A DNA stretch of 10,474 nt from Candidatus Woesearchaeota archaeon (GTDB lineage: Archaea > Nanobdellota > Nanobdellia > Woesearchaeales > JAGWAF01), in contig JAFGCE010000050.1 in assembly GCA_016932755.1 (NCBI GenBank), forward strand, positions 1 through 10,474. The letters are read 5' to 3'. Shown here in pieces: positions 1 through 6,422 of this stretch (the first letter of the stretch is position 1; each line of letters begins with the position of its first letter). Under the pieces are notes generated by a model that was given only the letters and a program-made list of their open reading frames with translations, did not search any database and had not been told where the DNA came from. The translations under genes were made by a program, and so were the position numbers.

Positions 1-1992
1 AACTGTTGTTGTGGTTACTGCTCCGCCCATTGCTGCTGAGACTAACTCAGACCCGATTGGTGAGATGAATACGTTTCCGTATGCTTCCTCATCAGGGTAG
101 ACAACTAGCGTGTAGTCATCTTCTTCTGAGTCGTATTCAACAAGTGAACCAACTGTGGTCATAGCCTGCTCAACATCGCTGTCTTCTTCAACTGGGTAGA
201 AGTCAAGACCATCGTCGCTTGTTGGGGCACTTACACTCATTTCTGAGTCGTCATCCTCAAGAGCAAGGTAGATTGCATCATCCTCTGGGAAATCTGTCTC
301 GTCTGGGATTTCTTCGTAAATGTCAACCCAGTCACTGCCGAAGTCTATTTCTGCGCCCAGCTCAGTCTCTGCAAGTGTGTCCTCAGAAACATCTATGTCA
401 ATTGTCATTGCAGTTTCGTTAACTGTTATCAATATGTCCATAAATGAACCAAGTGTAACAGTAGACTGGCTGCCGTTAACAAAGATATCATCTGTGTAGT
501 CTTTGTCTTTTGTCAGGTCATTAAGCACTATCTCTTCGTCATCCACGTCAATAGTCTCAATTTCCATCATTCTTGATTCTCCGCCAGGTGCTACAACAAA
601 GATAAAGTTGCCTTCGCAGTCTTCAACTGATGCTGTTCCTGAGCATGTGTCTCCTTCTCTCAACACTAACTCATCAACGTCAGTTCCAGCCATAATGGTG
701 TCTGTGCCGACATCATACCTGAATGGTATTACTACTTCGTCGCCTTCTGTGTTTGTGAAGGTGAACTCAGCGTCTTTTGTACCTGTCAAGTCAAGCATCA
801 TCTCTTCTGTTACTGCTGTCATCCCTCCGAATGTCATTTCGAAGTTTCCGAAGACTGGGTCAACCCATGTTTCTCCTTCAGCAAGGTATACATCGTCATC
901 TGCTGAATAGGTTACTGTTAATCCGTCCCATTCGAGTGTTGTTCCGTCCTTGTCTATTGTTACTTCTGAGCCTTTGATGTCTGCTCCGTTGACATTGACC
1001 TTTTTGCCGTCAGTCAGTGTAAGCTGTGATGCTCCAAGGTTTACTTCACAGACGTCTGTGTCTTTTCCAGCGCTGTGTACAACAATAGCGTCTGTTACAC
1101 CGATGTCCATTCCGTTGACTGTCTTTGTCTTTCCTTTGTCAACCCAGGCAAGTGTTCCGTCAACACTGATTCCACACTTGTCTTCATCTTCGTTGACATC
1201 CTCAAGAACAACTTTGTGGCTTACACCAGCAACTGCTTTTGACAGCTCAACACCTTCCTCAAGCCAGATTGTTGATTCCCCAGCCTGAAGTGTTATCTCT
1301 GTAATAGCATCTGTGTCGTCATGCTCAACATCTGTTATTGTGTATGTGTTGCCCTGTATCTCAATTGTTGCTGACTCAAGAAGTTCCTGAACATCTTCTG
1401 TGGCGTCTGTGTCCCCTGTTCCTCCAATCGAGTCGTCAAACTCAAGAACATAGGTGTATGTGTCTCCGCTCTTTACTACATGCAGATACATTCCTGCTTC
1501 TGGAGCGTCGTCATCATCCTGGTAGAACATCAGGACTTCAGCATCTGCGCCAAGCTCAAGTGTCTGCTCGAAATCTTCCTCTCCGCCGTCTTCATCCTCA
1601 AAGATTCCGTCAGGAAGAACGTCTGGAAGGTCTGATGATGTGAACTTGTCCTCAACATCATTCAAGTCTTCTCCTATGTTTAGCTCGTCGCCGGATTTAG
1701 CAATCCTAACGCCTTCGCTCACTGTTGGCACAACTGCTTCCCCAACACTAACTTCACTTACTGTTGTGGAAGAATACTGCAAACTTGTTGCAATATCGAC
1801 GCTGCCAATAACGTCTGATGCTGCTGCACTGTCCCCTACGACAACAATGCCGTTGAACTTTCCATCCTTGATAAACATTGGTGATGGATAGTCGCTAAGG
1901 TCTGCTGCTGCAGCGCCAAAGATTGTTGCTCCGACCAGTGCAAGACCGGTTCCTAAAGCAACCATCTTCTTAATTGCTTTCTTAACTTCCAT
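1..1992 (-). CDS. S-layer protein, C-terminus beyond window edge
   Basis: This is a surface-layer glycoprotein-like protein that probably forms the outer paracrystalline coat. The frame is open for 664 codons from ATG at 1992 to base 1, with no stop, so the gene is partial. The start is supported by a GGAGGTG Shine-Dalgarno at 2001-2007. Residues 1-30 form a signal peptide: basic MEVKKAIKKM, then a hydrophobic stretch ending GAAAA. The mature N-terminus (about 31-70) has the pattern FIKDGKFNGIVVVGDSAAASD, split here as FIKDGKFNG followed by IVVVGDSAAASDVIGS, which resembles the S-layer N-terminal domain of methanogens and DPANN archaea. The rest is very rich in Asp, Glu, Thr and Val, with repeated beta-strand-like segments and only four cysteines (about 273, 315, 450, 459). 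The Ser/Thr content would allow O-glycosylation (inference). The C-terminal domain and any anchor lie outside the window. Family assignment is from pattern memory, not a search. Confidence 0.85.
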   Translation of the reverse strand, partial: MEVKKAIKKMVALGTGLALVGATIFGAAAADLSDYPSPMFIKDGKFNGIVVVGDSAAASDVIGSVDIATSLQYSSTTVSEVSVGEAVVPTVSEGVRIAKSGDELNIGEDLNDVEDKFTSSDLPDVLPDGIFEDEDGGEEDFEQTLELGADAEVLMFYQDDDDAPEAGMYLHVVKSGDTYTYVLEFDDSIGGTGDTDATEDVQELLESATIEIQGNTYTITDVEHDDTDAITEITLQAGESTIWLEEGVELSKAVAGVSHKVVLEDVNEDEDKCGISVDGTLAWVDKGKTKTVNGMDIGVTDAIVVHSAGKDTDVCEVNLGASQLTLTDGKKVNVNGADIKGSEVTIDKDGTTLEWDGLTVTYSADDDVYLAEGETWVDPVFGNFEMTFGGMTAVTEEMMLDLTGTKDAEFTFTNTEGDEVVIPFRYDVGTDTIMAGTDVDELVLREGDTCSGTASVEDCEGNFIFVVAPGGESRMMEIETIDVDDEEIVLNDLTKDKDYTDDIFVNGSQSTVTLGSFMDILITVNETAMTIDIDVSEDTLAETELGAEIDFGSDWVDIYEEIPDETDFPEDDAIYLALEDDDSEMSVSAPTSDDGLDFYPVEEDSDVEQAMTTVGSLVEYDSEEDDYTLVVYPDEEAYGNVFISPIGSELVSAAMGGAVTTTTV

Positions 1993-2159
1993 TATCTAAA
2001 CACCTCCATGTGTTTTTGGTTTTTGTTTGTTGGCTACCTTTTTGGGCTATCTTTTTTTGAATATAATTTAATGCTCGTCCCTATTGGCATTCAAAGCTTT
2101 GTGCTGGATTGCACAAGCCCTTGCAGCCTGTGATTACTGTATGTTACTATGACTATCAG
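1993..2159 (-). promoter_or_regulatory. Predicted long 5' leader of the S-layer mRNA
   Basis: This leader has no coding potential that I can support. It contains a stem-loop at 2097-2117 (CTTGTGC pairing with GCACAAAG through one bulged base, loop AATCCA on the minus strand). A pyrimidine/purine-biased stretch and the Shine-Dalgarno GGAGGTG, eight bases before the start codon, follow. Its boundary depends on the promoter call at 2181-2198. A structured leader might stabilise an abundant mRNA; that is inference. Confidence 0.4.
2097..2117 (-). other. Stem-loop in the S-layer leader
   Basis: An inverted repeat pairs CTTGTGC with GCACAAAG, with one bulged base and a six-base loop. It sits about 105 bases upstream of the S-layer start codon, so it would be in the mRNA if the 2181-2198 promoter is used. 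Confidence 0.45.
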
Positions 2160-2180
2160 TAGGCTTTTTAGGTTTGGATT

Positions 2181-2198
2181 CATTTATAAGCTTTTCGG
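2181..2198 (-). promoter_or_regulatory. Promoter of the S-layer gene (BRE + TATA)
   Basis: On the minus strand CCGAAAAG (BRE-like) is followed directly by CTTATAAATG, a near-consensus archaeal TATA box. Using the 26-27 base spacing seen at other genes here, transcription would start near 2159, giving a leader of about 167 nt before the ATG at 1992. A weaker A/T-rich site at 2059-2074 could give a leader near 50 nt instead. Confidence 0.6.
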
Positions 2199-2317
2199 AA
2201 TTTTTGACACCATTTTTAGCCTATTGTTGCTTCTTACAGCCTGAAACCCCCGAATTTTGCAGTCTCGCTATGTTGTTACTCCGAAATGGTATGGTTAATT
2301 CAGCTTATAAATAAAGA

Positions 2318-2345
2318 TGCGGAGGTGATTGTTTGAACCAGTTCT
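2318..2345 (-). repeat. Degenerate second copy of the tRNA-Leu 3' end
   Basis: On the minus strand this stretch reads ACTGGTTCAAAC then AATCACCTCCGCATCT. It matches the 3' end of the tRNA-Leu gene (T-arm, acceptor strand and flank, about 2505-2534), apart from a two-base gap in the T-stem and three substitutions. The T-stem cannot pair, and no 5' acceptor GCGGAGG lies between the two copies, so this is not a complete tRNA. It could be an old integration-site duplication, a remnant of a tandem tRNA, or the 3' end of a tRNA-derived structured RNA. Confidence 0.6.
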
Positions 2346-2353
2346 TTCGCCAA

Positions 2354-2470
2354 TGTGGAACAAGTTCCACAAGGTTTGTTGTCACAAACCAACTGGGAGC
2401 GATATTAGCATTGGGAACATAAAGTTCCCAACTCCATGCGAAGCTGTCATCGTGGGGCTTTATGCCCCAC
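2354..2470. other. Array of four perfect hairpins, possible structured RNA
   Basis: Four perfect inverted repeats lie within 117 bases. They are TGTGGAAC/GTTCCACA (2354-2371), GGTTTGT/ACAAACC with loop TGTC (2373-2390), TTGGGAAC/GTTCCCAA with loop ATAAA (2411-2431), and GTGGGGC/GCCCCAC with loop TTTAT (2452-2470). Each has 7-8 paired bases. On the minus strand further pairings are possible: GGAG/CTCC around the third hairpin, and CCAGTT/AACTGG enclosing the first two. Arm sequences differ, so this is neither a CRISPR array nor a simple tandem repeat. Strand is undetermined, since both strands fold. A TATA-like element lies at 2304-2313. I do not recognise a known RNA family; RNase P RNA and SRP RNA signatures are absent. 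Confidence 0.55.
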
Positions 2471-2485
2471 CTGTGGTTTTGAATT

Positions 2486-2506
2486 CTAATATTTCTTAAA
2501 GATTAG
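2486..2506 (-). other. Imperfect hairpin just downstream of tRNA-Leu
   Basis: On the minus strand CTAATCTTT pairs with AAATATTAG with one mismatch around an AAG loop. It begins two bases after the tRNA-Leu discriminator base. It may mark 3' processing or termination, though no strong oligo-T run follows. Confidence 0.35.
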
Positions 2507-2507
2507 A

Positions 2508-2642
2508 TGCGGAGGTGAGGATTTGAACCCCAGTAGGCACTAAGCCAACAGGTGTCTTCAGTCATCGCCAAAAGATTGGCTCAGCACACCTCTGTGCCAG
2601 ACTGCCTAAGCCTGTCCCGTTTGGCCACTCCGGCACCTCCGC
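2508..2642 (-). tRNA. tRNA-Leu(UAG) with a 51-nt intron
   Basis: This is a type II tRNA. Acceptor GCGGAGG (2636-2642) pairs with CCTCCGC (2509-2515), and the discriminator is A at 2508. The D-arm has CCG/CGG and a GG pair in the loop. The T-arm is TGGGG-TTCAAAT-CCTCA. The anticodon stem ACAGG pairs with CCTGT only across the intron, giving loop CTTAGGA and anticodon UAG at 2606-2608. A long variable arm lies between. The intron falls between positions 37 and 38 (2554-2604), the canonical archaeal site. The spliced length is 84 nt and CCA is not encoded. Confidence 0.93.
2554..2604 (-). other. Intron of tRNA-Leu(UAG)
   Basis: A bulge-helix-bulge can be drawn. A central helix pairs CTTA with GAAG (one A-G mismatch), with three-base bulges GGC and ACA, and an outer helix AGTC/GACT. 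Cutting after the second base of each bulge gives exactly positions 37 and 38, as archaeal EndA does. Within the intron CCAA-TCTT-TTGG forms a short hairpin. Confidence 0.85.
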
Positions 2643-2674
2643 GTGTGGCGGGACAAGCTAATGATTCACAAGTG

Positions 2675-2684
2675 CTTTAAAAAT
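2675..2684 (-). promoter_or_regulatory. TATA element of tRNA-Leu
   Basis: The minus-strand sequence ATTTTTAAAG lies 33-42 bases upstream of the tRNA 5' end. This fits an archaeal TATA box with a short 5' leader. Confidence 0.5.
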
Positions 2685-2718
2685 CTTACTATTTACCACA
2701 CCTAAGTTTAACAAACCT

Positions 2719-2728
2719 TTTATAAATA
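2719..2728 (+). promoter_or_regulatory. TATA box of the permease-methyltransferase gene
   Basis: TTTATAAATA is centred about 26 bases before the ATG at 2749, predicting a leaderless mRNA. This decides the start: a GTG at 2743 in the same frame would lie upstream of the expected transcription start. Confidence 0.7.
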
Positions 2729-2748
2729 AGATATAACAAAATGTGTTC

Positions 2749-4641
2749 ATGGCAGAGCTGCAGAAAGTACTGAGCTACAGGGCAATACTTCTTATCACTA
2801 TAAATTCAATAGTTGGGACAGGAATATTTTTTCTTCCTGCTGTCGGAGCAAGGCATGCCGGGCCTGCCTCCATACTATCCTGGATAATAATGGCTTTAGT
2901 GTCTGTATACATCTCAATGTGCTTTGCAGAGCTGACAAGCATGTACCCGAAAGCAGGAGGCGTGTATGAATTCTGCAAGCATGCTTATGGAAGGTTCACT
3001 TCTTTTATTATCGGATGGGCAACACTTATTGCAGGAAACATAACAATAGCTATGCTTGTCGTCGGCGCAATACAGTACCTTCTTCCGTTTGAAGCCCCCC
3101 AAATAAAAATTCCAATCGCGCTTTTGTTTGTCCTTATATTCAATTTTATAGCATACAGGGGAATGCGGACAAGCGCAGTGATGCTTGTTGCATTTGCATT
3201 TATCACGCTGAGCTCTGTAATCGGGCTTGCAATACCCGGCTTGTTCCATCTTGAAGCTGCAAATTTTGTTCCTTTTTTTGTCTTCCCTGCGTCTGCAGTC
3301 TTTGTGGCAATCTTTTTCATTGCAGAAACATTTTTCGGATGGGAGACTGCAACATTCCTCGCAGAAGAGACAAAGGACGGAGAGAAGGTAATGCCAAAAG
3401 CGCTGATTCTTGCCACAGTTATCATAGGGCTGCTGGCAGTTTTTTTCGTAATAACCTCTCTCGGCACAATAAACTGGAGAGTTTTCGGAGATTCTGCTGC
3501 TCCGCTGCTAGACCTCAGCACTATATATTACGGAGGCATAGGCAGGGATATTTTTTCAATAATGGTTTATCTTGCGATTATCGGCTCTGTCGCTGGATGG
3601 ATTGTTTCTGCGCCAAGGCTTGTGCTTGCAATGGCAAGGGACAGGCTTTTCCTCAGCCAGCTTGCAAAGATCCATCCAAAATACAACACCCCCCACCATG
3701 CCATAATCTTCCAGACACTGCTCACAAGCGTCATTGTTTTTGCAGGAGCAGGCTCTTATGAAACACTGCTCCTTCTCCTTGTCCCTATTGTTCTTTTGCT
3801 TTATTCAGCAGTTATCCTCAGTGTTGTTGTCCTCAGATACAGGCAGCCTGACACTCCCAGATATTACAGGGCTCCTTTGGGAAAAATAGGCCCTGTGCTT
3901 GTTGTTTTTATTCTCATAGCCCTCATAATCTATTGGGTGATAGACACGCCTGGAGCTTTCAGGCTGCTGAGGCTTGGAATCTCATTTATACTTTTAGGAA
4001 TCCCTGTATATTTTCTGCTTGAGATGTACTACAGCCCGAGAGCTGTCAGGAAAACGCACAACATACTCGCGCATCTTGCCTATATTTTTGAAGGCGCGAT
4101 ACTCCCGAAGCACATAAGGAAGAAAGCCATTGCTTTGCTCGGCGACATAAAAGGCAAGACAGTGCTTGAGTTTGGATGCTCTGTCGGAACACTGACAATG
4201 CATCTTGCTGAAGAGGTTGGAAAGGACGGGAAAGTTTATGCAACAGACATTTCTGAAAAAGACATTGCAATTGCAGAGAAAAGATTAATGAAAAAAGGGC
4301 ATACCCATGTGAAAGTTATGCACGACCCACAGCACATGTACAGGATTCATCCTGATATCCCCAAGCTTCACGCTGTTGTCTCTGTCGGCAACCTCGGATA
4401 TGTAAGGAATGTCGGGGAGGTTTTGACAGGGCTGAACAGGAGGCTTGCAAAAGGAGCAAGGGTCTGCTTTGTGGATTACGATAAATTTTTTGATGTAATC
4501 CCAAATGTTGAATGGATTGAGCACGACGACAAAATCATAAAAGTATTTGAGGAGCACGGATTCAAGGTTGCAGTAACAAGGCAGCAGGGCATTGCCTGGA
4601 AATACATTTTTATCTTTGGTTATAAAGAAAGAGATGTCTAG
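2749..4641 (+). CDS. APC-family amino-acid permease fused to a SAM-dependent methyltransferase
   Basis: The protein has 630 residues. Residues 1-430 are an APC-superfamily permease with about 12 hydrophobic helices. The first helix carries the substrate-binding signature NSIVGTGIFFLP (19-30), and helix 6 has AETFFGWETATFLAEE (192-207). Known APC members exchange or import amino acids or polyamines across the cytoplasmic membrane; the substrate here is unknown. A linker with HNILAHLAYIFEG (437-449) leads to a class I methyltransferase domain (about 455-630). It has motif I VLEFGCSVG (472-480), an acidic motif II YATDIS (497-502), and a C-terminal sheet ending FIFGY. Its substrate cannot be told from sequence. 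No internal stop or frameshift separates the domains, so the fusion is encoded as one frame. The stop codon overlaps that of the opposing gene. The permease assignment is strong, the methyltransferase good, and any functional coupling between them is inference. Confidence 0.88.
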   Translation: MAELQKVLSYRAILLITINSIVGTGIFFLPAVGARHAGPASILSWIIMALVSVYISMCFAELTSMYPKAGGVYEFCKHAYGRFTSFIIGWATLIAGNITIAMLVVGAIQYLLPFEAPQIKIPIALLFVLIFNFIAYRGMRTSAVMLVAFAFITLSSVIGLAIPGLFHLEAANFVPFFVFPASAVFVAIFFIAETFFGWETATFLAEETKDGEKVMPKALILATVIIGLLAVFFVITSLGTINWRVFGDSAAPLLDLSTIYYGGIGRDIFSIMVYLAIIGSVAGWIVSAPRLVLAMARDRLFLSQLAKIHPKYNTPHHAIIFQTLLTSVIVFAGAGSYETLLLLLVPIVLLLYSAVILSVVVLRYRQPDTPRYYRAPLGKIGPVLVVFILIALIIYWVIDTPGAFRLLRLGISFILLGIPVYFLLEMYYSPRAVRKTHNILAHLAYIFEGAILPKHIRKKAIALLGDIKGKTVLEFGCSVGTLTMHLAEEVGKDGKVYATDISEKDIAIAEKRLMKKGHTHVKVMHDPQHMYRIHPDIPKLHAVVSVGNLGYVRNVGEVLTGLNRRLAKGARVCFVDYDKFFDVIPNVEWIEHDDKIIKVFEEHGFKVAVTRQQGIAWKYIFIFGYKERDV

Positions 4642-5219
4642 GTTCTGGCTTGCTTAGTTTGCTCAACCCTGTATCTCACAGGAGGGAAATTGTGCTTCCT
4701 TGCATACTGCTGAGTCATTGTCTCTATGTGCCCTGCAAACATGGCGTCCAAAACAGCAACATCAAGGCTTCTTGGTTTTCCTTCAAAATCCGCATCTGTC
4801 AGCGGGCGGTCCAATGCAATAACCACCATATCCAGATAGTCATCAAAAATAAAGTTCTCAAGCACTGCAAATCCCCTGACTATTGCATGTTCTGACCAGG
4901 GGAAAAACCCTTTTTTTCTTGCAACAATAGAGTGAATCAGGGAGTACTCGGCAGTATCAAGCCCTGCGCATCCTGAAACCAGGCTTGCATGCACTGGCTC
5001 TTTCCTGAAATCCCCTTCCACTATTTCAAAAGAAAATTTTGGATGTGCATAGTTAAACATCAGCCTTGCATCAGTTTCAATAATGCCTCTTAAGTGCCCA
5101 AGCATGGTATAATAATCTGCTATTATCGCAGGCACAGGCTCATTAGAGTGGTCTTCAAACAAGGTTTTTACTGACTCGTCTGTTATAACCCCTTCCTGTA
5201 TCTCCGGAATCTTACTCAC
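4638..5219 (-). CDS. Protein of unknown function, 193 aa
   Basis: I do not recognise a family. The protein is soluble, with mixed alpha/beta composition and no signal peptide or membrane helix. Visible features are an acidic N-terminus, a stretch FSFEIVEGDF (62-71), one cysteine in VSGCAGLDTAEY (81-92), an aromatic segment GFFPWSEHAIVRG (104-116), and an acidic segment ENFIFDDYLDMVVIALDRPL (121-140). The tail is basic and polar. The start is GTG at 5219, overlapping the TGA of the upstream gene as GTGA, with AAAGGTG nearby. The two genes are therefore probably translationally coupled and co-transcribed from 5721-5728. The stop overlaps the permease-methyltransferase stop. The function may relate to its partner gene. 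Confidence 0.75.
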   Translation of the reverse strand: MSKIPEIQEGVITDESVKTLFEDHSNEPVPAIIADYYTMLGHLRGIIETDARLMFNYAHPKFSFEIVEGDFRKEPVHASLVSGCAGLDTAEYSLIHSIVARKKGFFPWSEHAIVRGFAVLENFIFDDYLDMVVIALDRPLTDADFEGKPRSLDVAVLDAMFAGHIETMTQQYARKHNFPPVRYRVEQTKQART

Positions 5220-5698
5220 CTTTTGCCGAAATAGAATGTCTTGTTAAGGTCAATATCCCCTGGCTGCATGTTCCCGCTTCTGGGATGGTTCTTTGGCTTT
5301 TCCTCCTTTGGCTTTTTTATAACTTTTGGAGCAAGCCTCTGCTGTTTTTCGCCGTCTTCATCAATAGTTGTAACCGACTCCTTTAATTTTTCCAGCTCAT
5401 TGATTGTCTTGATAATCTCGTTCATCTTTTGAACGACATTGTGAACATCATCCTTCAAGGAATTAAGCTGCTGTGCTGTTGTTGCCTTGAAAACATCAAA
5501 ATTTCTCTCAATCTTAGCTATTTTTTCATCATCAGCCATTTTTATACCGCCCTCCTTGGGTTTTTCTGCAGTGACAAGCTTTTGGTCAAAAACTTCCTGG
5601 GCTTTTGAAGCAGCTTCATCAGAACTTGATGCAAACCCGTGCTGCTTGAGATAAGCAGACATCTTGTTTATCTTCATTACTTTCTCTATGTCACTCAT
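5216..5698 (-). CDS. Coiled-coil protein of unknown function, 160 aa
   Basis: I do not recognise a named family. Residues 1-45 form a short helical region (MSAYLKQHGF, 13-22) with a Ser/Ala-rich patch. Residues 55-110 are predicted coiled coil (heptad-like leucine/isoleucine spacing in NVVQKMNEIIKTINELEKLK). Residues 125-137 are Lys/Pro/Glu-rich and probably disordered. The tail HPRSGNMQPGDIDLNKTF then YFGKR looks like a conserved short linear motif rather than random tail. The ATG at 5698 was chosen because the shared TATA is centred 26-27 bases upstream, predicting a leaderless mRNA. An upstream in-frame ATG at 5749 would lie beyond the promoter. It is the first gene of a two-gene operon. 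A scaffold or adaptor role is possible but is inference. Confidence 0.75.
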   Translation of the reverse strand: MSDIEKVMKINKMSAYLKQHGFASSSDEAASKAQEVFDQKLVTAEKPKEGGIKMADDEKIAKIERNFDVFKATTAQQLNSLKDDVHNVVQKMNEIIKTINELEKLKESVTTIDEDGEKQQRLAPKVIKKPKEEKPKNHPRSGNMQPGDIDLNKTFYFGKR

Positions 5699-5720
5699 AT
5701 TTTGGTGTTTTTTCTTAAAA

Positions 5721-5728
5721 TATAAATA
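5721..5728. promoter_or_regulatory. Shared bidirectional TATA box
   Basis: TATAAATA on plus reads TATTTATA on minus, flanked by A/T-rich sequence. Its midpoint lies about 27 bases from the plus-strand ATG at 5752 and about 26.5 bases from the minus-strand ATG at 5698. One element can therefore serve both divergent leaderless genes. Confidence 0.65.
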
Positions 5729-5751
5729 GTTTTTGTTTCTTACTTGCATAA

Positions 5752-6417
5752 ATGGAGCTAAAAGAGATAAAAAACAGGATTCCGAAGGAGACTTTTGAAG
5801 CGCTTGAGAAGGCAGGCATAAGCAGGCTGACCCCTGGACAGGAGAAGGCTGTCAAGGCAGGGCTGCTGGAAGGAAAGAGCCTTTTGGTATGCACCCCCAC
5901 TGCCTCAGGGAAAACACTGATAGCAGAGCTTATCGGCACAAAAAACATTGTTGAGGGAAAAGGAAAGACAATCTATATTGTTCCCCTGAAGGCGCTGGCT
6001 AATGAGAAGTACAATGATTTCAAAAAAAGATACGGGCATTTCCTGAGGATAGCCCTTTCCATAGGGGATTTGGACAGTGCAGACCCTTACCTTGCAAACT
6101 TTGATTTTATCGTGTGCACTGCTGAAAAGCTTGATTCTTTAATAAGGCACCATTCTCCCTGGCTTAACTATGTAAAGACGGTGATTGTTGACGAAGTGCA
6201 CCTTCTCAATGATGCAGGCAGAGGGCCTACTCTGGAGATACTGCTGACAATTATTAAGAAGCTCCTGAAAAATGTCCAGATAATTGCCTTGTCAGCGACA
6301 ATCGGAAATCCTGAAGAGCTTGCTGAATGGCTTGAGGCAAAGCTTGTGCAGGATGAATGGCGGCCTGTCAAGCTCCACAAGGGAATTTACTTTGATGGAA
6401 AGATAGAATTTGAGTAG
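5752..6417 (+). CDS. Hel308-like helicase, RecA1 domain only
   Basis: The 221 residues correspond to the first RecA-like domain of the Ski2/Hel308 superfamily 2 DNA helicases. These unwind lagging-strand forks and D-loops in archaeal repair. Motifs appear in order: Q-motif LTPGQ (26-30), Walker A PTASGKT (49-55), Ia PLKALANE (78-85), Ib TAEKLDS (123-129), DEVH box (147-150), and motif III SATIGN (181-186). Full Hel308 proteins are about 700 residues. Here the frame stops after WRPVKL (203-208), just where the linker to the second RecA domain begins. The missing parts are motifs IV-VI, the winged helix, the ratchet and the HLH domain. The next bases are the promoter of another gene, so no continuation lies downstream. 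All catalytic residues of domain 1 are intact, which favours a genuine split or single-domain protein over decay. A degraded gene remains possible. Confidence 0.85.
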   Translation: MELKEIKNRIPKETFEALEKAGISRLTPGQEKAVKAGLLEGKSLLVCTPTASGKTLIAELIGTKNIVEGKGKTIYIVPLKALANEKYNDFKKRYGHFLRIALSIGDLDSADPYLANFDFIVCTAEKLDSLIRHHSPWLNYVKTVIVDEVHLLNDAGRGPTLEILLTIIKKLLKNVQIIALSATIGNPEELAEWLEAKLVQDEWRPVKLHKGIYFDGKIEFE

Positions 6418-6422
6418 AAATG

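Noticed and set aside
219..1891. Several plus-strand frames across the S-layer region, rich in Ser, Thr and Pro.
   Set aside because: The minus strand is open without a stop for 664 codons, with signal peptide and Shine-Dalgarno; the plus frames are its complements.
2318..2345. A second tRNA gene on the minus strand.
   Set aside because: Only a T-loop and 3' acceptor strand are present. The T-stem does not pair and there is no matching 5' acceptor, D-arm or anticodon arm.
2333..2422. A 29-codon frame starting TTG on the plus strand, preceded by GGAGGTGATT, a perfect Shine-Dalgarno match.
   Set aside because: The Shine-Dalgarno match is the complement of the duplicated tRNA-Leu 3' end, and the frame runs through the perfect hairpins, so coding is unlikely.
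2354..2470. CRISPR array.
   Set aside because: The four hairpins have different arm sequences and irregular spacing, with no repeated unit and no spacers.
2320..2506. RNase P RNA or SRP RNA as the identity of the hairpin region.
   Set aside because: The region is too short and lacks the conserved core sequences of either RNA that I could recognise.
2985..3521. A 178-codon minus-strand frame inside the permease.
   Set aside because: It is antisense to a well-conserved APC permease and has no recognisable features or promoter.
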